A DNA stretch of 45,181 nt from JBIIUJ01 sp044340025 (GTDB taxonomy: Bacteria; Pseudomonadota; Alphaproteobacteria; Caulobacterales; Aquidulcibacteraceae): positions 1 through 45,181 of the forward strand of contig JBIIUJ010000005.1 of NCBI GenBank assembly GCA_044340025.1, given 5' to 3'. Under the pieces are notes generated by a model. It was given only the letters and a program-made list of their open reading frames with translations. It had not been told where the DNA came from and ran no database searches. Positions 41,614 through 45,181 of the stretch are shown piece by piece. Every line of letters starts with the position of its first letter. Positions within the stretch are counted from its first letter, which is position 1. The translations under genes and the position numbers were made by a program.

Positions 41614-42231
41614 ATGAAACTCTACACCGCCGCCCGCGCGCCCAATCCACGCCGCGTGCGCTGGGTCATGGCCGAGAAGGGGATCGAGGGGATCGAGCTG
41701 ATCGACTATGCTCTCCACCTCAACGAGCACAAGAATGATGCGCTGCGCGCGGTCTCGCCCATGCTTCAGGTCCCCACCCTGGTGCTCGAGGATGGAACCG
41801 CCATCACCGAAAGCCTCGCCATCTGCCGCTATCTGGAGGCGCTCCATCCCGAGCCCAATCTGTTCGGGACGGATGCGAAGGACGCCGCGATCATCGAGAT
41901 GTGGACCCGCCGGGTGGAGATGTATTGCGCCACGCCGCTGATGCTGGCGGTGCGCCATCTGCATCCCGCGCTCGCCGCCATCGAGAAGCAGAACGCCGAA
42001 ACCGGGGAGGGCCACCTCAAGAGCGCGCGCCGCATGATCGCCCTGCTCGAAACCCGCCTGGGCGAGAGCCCCTATATCGCGGCCGAGCGGCTGACCATCG
42101 CCGATATCGTGGCCTTTGCGGCGATGGACTTCGCCCGCATGATCCGCTGGCGGCCAGACCCCGAGACGCAGCCCCATCTCGCCCACTGGTATGAGGGCAT
42201 GCGCGCGCGGCCCGCAGCGGCTGCGGTGTGA
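41614..42231 (+). CDS. Glutathione S-transferase family protein
   Basis: The 205-residue product has an N-terminal thioredoxin-like GSH-binding domain (MKLYTAARAPNPRRVRWVMAEKGI...VPTLVLEDGTAITESLAICRYLE) with the conserved cis-Pro in VPTL and ES for GSH binding, and an all-helical C-terminal domain with LTIADIVAFAAMDF. The active-site position near the N-terminus is a proline/asparagine stretch rather than a clear Ser or Cys, so the catalytic type is uncertain. It is likely co-transcribed with the nucleoside transporter upstream. Confidence 0.92.
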   Translation: MKLYTAARAPNPRRVRWVMAEKGIEGIELIDYALHLNEHKNDALRAVSPMLQVPTLVLEDGTAITESLAICRYLEALHPEPNLFGTDAKDAAIIEMWTRRVEMYCATPLMLAVRHLHPALAAIEKQNAETGEGHLKSARRMIALLETRLGESPYIAAERLTIADIVAFAAMDFARMIRWRPDPETQPHLAHWYEGMRARPAAAAV

Positions 42232-42240
42232 GCGCTCCGC

Positions 42241-42287
42241 CCCCCCTCCCGGCCTTCGGCCGTACTCCCCCCGCACGCGGGGGGAGA
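42241..42287. repeat. Palindromic intergenic repeat, type A copy 2
   Basis: The element consists of CCCTCCC with the hairpin CGGCC-TTC-GGCCG, followed by a second hairpin, CTCCCCCCGCACGCGGGGGGAG. It lies just after the GST stop and forms an inverted pair with the next copy at 42325-42370. Confidence 0.7.
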
Positions 42288-42324
42288 CATCAGAGCCTCA
42301 CGTGTCCAGGCTGCGCGCCGGCGT

Positions 42325-42370
42325 CTTCCTCCGCATGCGGGGGAAGTGTCGGCGGAGCCGACGAAGGGGG
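42325..42370. repeat. Palindromic intergenic repeat, type A copy 3
   Basis: The order is reversed relative to the copy at 42241-42287: the hairpin CTTCCTCCGCATGCGGGGGAAG comes first, then GTCGGCGGAGCCGAC and a G-run. It closely matches the in-gene copy at 45087-45134. It ends 15 bases before the threonine aldolase start, so its hairpins would sit in that gene's leader. Confidence 0.75.
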
Positions 42371-42385
42371 CCAAGGGCAAGCCCC

Positions 42386-43444
42386 ATGAGCTTTGGTTCG
42401 GACAATTGGGCCGGCGCGCACCCGGCGGTGATGGCGGCGCTGGCCGCCGCCAACGAGGGGCTCGCCCCCGCCTATGGCAATGATCCAATCACCGCGCGTG
42501 CCATCGCGGCCGTGTGCGAAACCTTCGAGACCCCCTGCGCGGTGGCCTTCGTGCCCACGGGCACCGCCGCCAATGCGCTGGCGCTGTCGTGTCTGGCGCC
42601 GGCCTATGGCGCGGTGGTCTGCCACGAGGCCGGCCATATCGCCATCGACGAGGGCAACGCCATCGGCTTCTTCAATGGCGGCGCCCGGCTGCTGACGCTG
42701 GGCGGCGCGGGCGGCAAGCTGACCGCAGAGGCGCTGGCGCGCGCCGCCGCCGCTTGCCCCGCCGGCAATGTGCACGGGCCGCAACCGCGCGCCGTTTCCA
42801 TCGCCAACGCCACCGAAAGCGGCACGGTCTATCGCCCGGAAGAGGTAGCGGCGCTGGCGGCGGTCTGCCGGGCGCAAGGCTGGGGGCTGCATATGGATGG
42901 CGCGCGGCTGGCCAATGCGCTGGCCGCAACGGGCGCGAGCCCGGCCGAACTTACCTGGAAGGCGGGTGTGGATGCGCTCTCGCTCGGCCTGACCAAGACC
43001 GGCGCGCTGATGGCCGAAGCGGTGGTGCTGTTTGGCGAGACGGGGCGCGAAGCGCTGCCCTATCTGCGCAAGCGGGCGGGGCATCTGCTCTCCAAGCACC
43101 GGCTGGCGAGTGCGCAGGCGCTGGCGCTGCTGGAGGGCGGGCTGTGGCTGAAGCTCGCCGCCCACGCGAACGAAAAGGCCCGGGCGCTCGCCGCCGTGCT
43201 GGAGCAGGCAGGCGCGGCGCTGATCCATCCGGTGGAGGCCAATGAAGTGTTCGCCCGCCTGCCCGATGCGCTGGCCGGCGCGCTGGCGGGGGCGGAGATC
43301 GGCTTCTACCCCTGGCCGCCCGATGGCCCCGGCGCCTATCGCTTCGTGGCGAGCTGGGCGACCACCGACGCCGACGTGGCCGCCGCCGCAGCGGCGTTGG
43401 CGCAGCCGGGACAGCGTGGCGGGCCGATCCCCGTGCGCGGCTAG
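42386..43444 (+). CDS. Low-specificity L-threonine aldolase
   Basis: This PLP enzyme splits threonine (or allo-threonine and related beta-hydroxy amino acids) to glycine and an aldehyde. The 352-residue product has FGSDNWAGAHPAVMAAL at the N-terminus, FVPTGTAANALAL, HMDGARLANALAATG with the PLP-pairing Asp, and the PLP-lysine segment LGLTKTGALMAEAVV. The ATG at 42386 is chosen because the family start follows directly; the long upstream extension is repeat sequence. The leader carries two palindromic repeats. Confidence 0.92.
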   Translation: MSFGSDNWAGAHPAVMAALAAANEGLAPAYGNDPITARAIAAVCETFETPCAVAFVPTGTAANALALSCLAPAYGAVVCHEAGHIAIDEGNAIGFFNGGARLLTLGGAGGKLTAEALARAAAACPAGNVHGPQPRAVSIANATESGTVYRPEEVAALAAVCRAQGWGLHMDGARLANALAATGASPAELTWKAGVDALSLGLTKTGALMAEAVVLFGETGREALPYLRKRAGHLLSKHRLASAQALALLEGGLWLKLAAHANEKARALAAVLEQAGAALIHPVEANEVFARLPDALAGALAGAEIGFYPWPPDGPGAYRFVASWATTDADVAAAAAALAQPGQRGGPIPVRG

Positions 43445-43445
43445 G

Positions 43446-44264
43446 CTAGGTCGGCGCGGCCGGCCGGCGGAACCGCGTTCCCGGCGCGGGCGGATCGTTG
43501 GGCGGGCCGGCGAAGCATTGCGCGATCGCCATCCAGCGCGCGGCGGTCTCGCCCTGCGTGCGAATGGCGGTGTCTGCGGCAGCCCGCGTCTGGGTCACGA
43601 TGCGGCAGAAATCCACCGCCGGGCCCTCCACCAGGCCGGGCGCGCCCTCGTTCCAGCGCCAGATCACGCCGGACGGCGCCGTGAGGCGCACTTCCGGCGC
43701 GGGGCCGGGCGGGGTCTCGGCCCGGTTCTGGAACGTCCAGCCAAACGTGTTGACGCCAAGCTGGGCGATATTGATCAGGCGGTCATGCTCTGCACGCTCC
43801 ACCCCGAGGAGATCAAACACCGCTTGCGCGTGCGCCCATGTCTCCATCATGCGCGCGGTGATGGAGGAGCGCGCGCTCATCGGCGGCCCAACCCACGCCA
43901 GCCGCGCCTTTGGGTCGGCGACGGCGAACGCTGCGGCGGTCTCGTCCATATCGGCCCGCCAGGCCGCCAGAAGCGGCTGGCCGGCAAGGCCCTTGACCCA
44001 GCCCCGCTCGAACGCGCGCCAGCTGCCCTCAGAGCGGAACGCCGCCCCCATCTCCTTCAGGAACGCCTGAAACCCCTCCGGATCGGCCAGCGAGAGCCGC
44101 GCCGCCCAGTTCCAGAGATGGAGGTGGCCGATCACATCATTGATGGTCCAGGCCTTGAACTGGGTCTCCTGAGCGAAGACGGCGGCGGGCTGATCGGCAA
44201 GAAGGGCGAACAACGCCTCGCTCTCGGCGCGGAAGTCCTGAGCCTGGCTGAGCGGTTGGGTCAT
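43446..44264 (-). CDS. TIGR03084 family (DinB/MDMPI-like) protein
   Basis: The 272-residue product matches the TIGR03084 group of the DinB/mycothiol-maleylpyruvate-isomerase superfamily. The helical N-terminal domain has TINDVIGHLHLWNWAARLSL and a second METWAHAQAVFDLLG helix, the His residues being likely metal ligands. The C-terminal part has FGWTFQNRAETPPGPAPEVRLTAPSG and RIVTQTR. The function is unknown; a thiol-dependent role is only suggested by the superfamily. The ATG at 44264 (MTQPLSQAQDF) is chosen over an in-frame ATG four codons upstream. Confidence 0.87.
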   Translation of the reverse strand: MTQPLSQAQDFRAESEALFALLADQPAAVFAQETQFKAWTINDVIGHLHLWNWAARLSLADPEGFQAFLKEMGAAFRSEGSWRAFERGWVKGLAGQPLLAAWRADMDETAAAFAVADPKARLAWVGPPMSARSSITARMMETWAHAQAVFDLLGVERAEHDRLINIAQLGVNTFGWTFQNRAETPPGPAPEVRLTAPSGVIWRWNEGAPGLVEGPAVDFCRIVTQTRAAADTAIRTQGETAARWMAIAQCFAGPPNDPPAPGTRFRRPAAPT

Positions 44265-44351
44265 GGCGGCTAGCATAGCGCGGGGTGTATGGCTGGCGAG
44301 CCCGCATGACGGCTATCGTCGGCGGGCTGGCTCCGCTAAGGCGCTGCGCTC

Positions 44352-45181
44352 ATGACGCCTGTCGCTCTTCTCGTCACGCACGCCTATTGGCCGGGGCCGG
44401 ACCCGCAGGGCCGCCACGAGACCGTTGGCCGCCAGATCGACCAGCTCACTCAAGCCTGCGCCGTGCGCGGGGTGGCGCTCACGCCCGCCTTCTGGGAGGA
44501 CGAGGGCCAGGACTGGGCGCGCTTTGCCGCCGTCTGCCCGCTGATGGCCTGGAACTATCCCCGCGCGCCGGAGCGGTTCGCCGCCTGCCTTGCGGAGGTG
44601 GAAGCCGCAGGCGTGCGGCTGCTGAACGGCGCGGGCGTGATCGGGCGCAATCTCGACAAGTCTTATCTCGGCGCGCTGGCCAGCGCCGGGGCGCCGAGCG
44701 TGCCCACGCTCTACGCAGAGCCGACCGAAGCGGCGATCCGGGCCGCGTTCGACGCTCTGGGCGCCGACGAGATCGTTGTGAAGCCGCGCGTTGGGGCGGG
44801 CGCGTGGCGCCAGGCGCGGCTGAAACGGTCAGCCCCGCTCCCGCCGGCGGACGATTTGCCCCCGGGCGAAGCGCTGATCCAGCCCTTTCTGCCCGCGATT
44901 GAAACCGAAGGCGAAGCCTCGCTCCTGTTCTTCGGCGGGCGCTTCTCCCATGCGCTGATGAAGACGCCCAAGCCCGGCGACTATCGCACCCAAGGCCATC
45001 ACGGCGCGCGCGAACATGCCTGGACCGCGCCAGCCGATGCGCTGGCGACGGCGGAGAAAGCGCTGGCGGCGTGGGCGAACACCCCTGCTCCCCCGCCAGC
45101 GGGGGAGCTGTCGGCGCAGCCGACGGAGGGGGGGAGCGCGGCCCGGGGCGCCCGCGGCCCAGCCGGGCCCCCCCCCCCCCC
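44352..45181 (+). CDS. RimK-like ATP-grasp protein, 3' end disturbed and cut off by window
   Basis: From the ATG at 44352 the frame runs open to the window edge (276 codons). It encodes MTPVALLVTHAYWPGPD, then DWARFAAVCPLMAWNYP and LLNGAGVIGRNLDKSYL. The ATP-grasp core follows: DEIVVKPRVGAGAWRQARL and ALIQPFLPAIETEGEASLLFFGGRFSHALMKTPKPGDYRTQGHHGARE, as in small RimK-like ATP-grasp ligases of unknown substrate. The expected ending with ARVD and E-L-E-x-x-P-D ligands is absent. Instead, from about 45080 a palindromic repeat is read in frame (APPPAGELSAQPTEGGS), then low-complexity sequence ends in poly-C. Confidence 0.8.
   Translation, partial: MTPVALLVTHAYWPGPDPQGRHETVGRQIDQLTQACAVRGVALTPAFWEDEGQDWARFAAVCPLMAWNYPRAPERFAACLAEVEAAGVRLLNGAGVIGRNLDKSYLGALASAGAPSVPTLYAEPTEAAIRAAFDALGADEIVVKPRVGAGAWRQARLKRSAPLPPADDLPPGEALIQPFLPAIETEGEASLLFFGGRFSHALMKTPKPGDYRTQGHHGAREHAWTAPADALATAEKALAAWANTPAPPPAGELSAQPTEGGSAARGARGPAGPPPP
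45087..45134. repeat. Palindromic repeat type A, copy inside a reading frame
   Basis: The hairpin GCTCCCCCGCCAGCGGGGGAGC is followed by GTCGGCGCAGCCGAC and a G-run, nearly the same order and spacing as 42325-42370. It occupies the 3' part of the open ATP-grasp frame without causing a stop. Beyond it, 45135-45181 is pure GC, ends in a run of C and looks like a contig end. Confidence 0.8.

Noticed and set aside
40146..41615. 489-codon minus-strand open frame opposite the nucleoside transporter
   Set aside because: It is His/Arg/Gln-rich with no domain. The sense transporter has family signatures throughout.
45135..45181. Poly-C and pure-GC tail as a biological element
   Set aside because: It lies exactly at the sequence end after a dispersed repeat, and an assembly or sequencing end effect is more likely.

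Overview
The window is about 45 kb of dense, very GC-rich DNA from an alphaproteobacterium. A GcrA-type cell-cycle regulator, a chain running miaB-phoH-ybeY-corC-lnt-XRE regulator-metK-trmB, argD-argF-hslO, a PEPxxWA-CTERM protein, an NDUFA9-like reductase and an NDUFAF5-like methyltransferase together suggest a Caulobacterales/Maricaulales/Hyphomonadaceae-like bacterium. This is inferred from gene content; no rRNA is present to confirm it. Nearly all of the window is coding. The right edge ends in a run of C inside a gene and looks like a contig end.

Layout. 1-2103: start of an MBL-fold hydrolase, a DUF985 cupin, gloB and a divergent methyltransferase. 2251-4207: a P-II protein, hemN and tRNA-Thr(CGT). 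4208-5334: a decayed DUF1330-like gene and a PEPxxWA-CTERM secreted protein closed by a perfect hairpin terminator. 5430-10281: NDUFA9-like reductase, O-methyltransferase, a convergent lipoprotein, a PKHD dioxygenase, map and radC. 10291-11876: hemF and a brnTA toxin-antitoxin locus whose toxin gene carries an in-frame stop. 11873-19658: a mostly minus-strand housekeeping block for tRNA modification, SAM synthesis, lipoprotein acylation and ribosome/RNA maturation. 19814-25810: DUF3833, a secreted protein, a double-hotdog thioesterase-like protein, zur, a membrane protein, an NDUFAF5-like methyltransferase, corA and pirin. 25930-30579: a TerB/DUF533 protein, oligopeptidase B, a trypsin-like protease and gcrA. 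30767-39218: an ABC-2 permease, argD-argF-hslO, yidD-thrS, an O-antigen-ligase-like protein and a glycosyltransferase. 39315-45181: an IclR regulator, a nucleoside transporter, a GST, threonine aldolase, a TIGR03084 protein and an incomplete ATP-grasp protein.

How the genes relate. Many neighbours are translationally coupled by 4-base start/stop overlaps, and several of these use TTG or GTG starts. Heme synthesis is covered for both oxygen states (hemN and hemF). SAM supply (metK) lies beside several SAM users (trmB, miaB, hemN, methyltransferases), and a perfect inverted repeat upstream of metK is a likely operator.

I see no CRISPR array, phage, insertion sequence or large defence island. 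The least ordinary signals are the brnT toxin gene broken by one stop codon behind a well-preserved palindromic operator, a dispersed palindromic repeat read in frame inside the ATP-grasp gene, the metK operator, and the decayed patch between tRNA-Thr and the PEP-CTERM gene.
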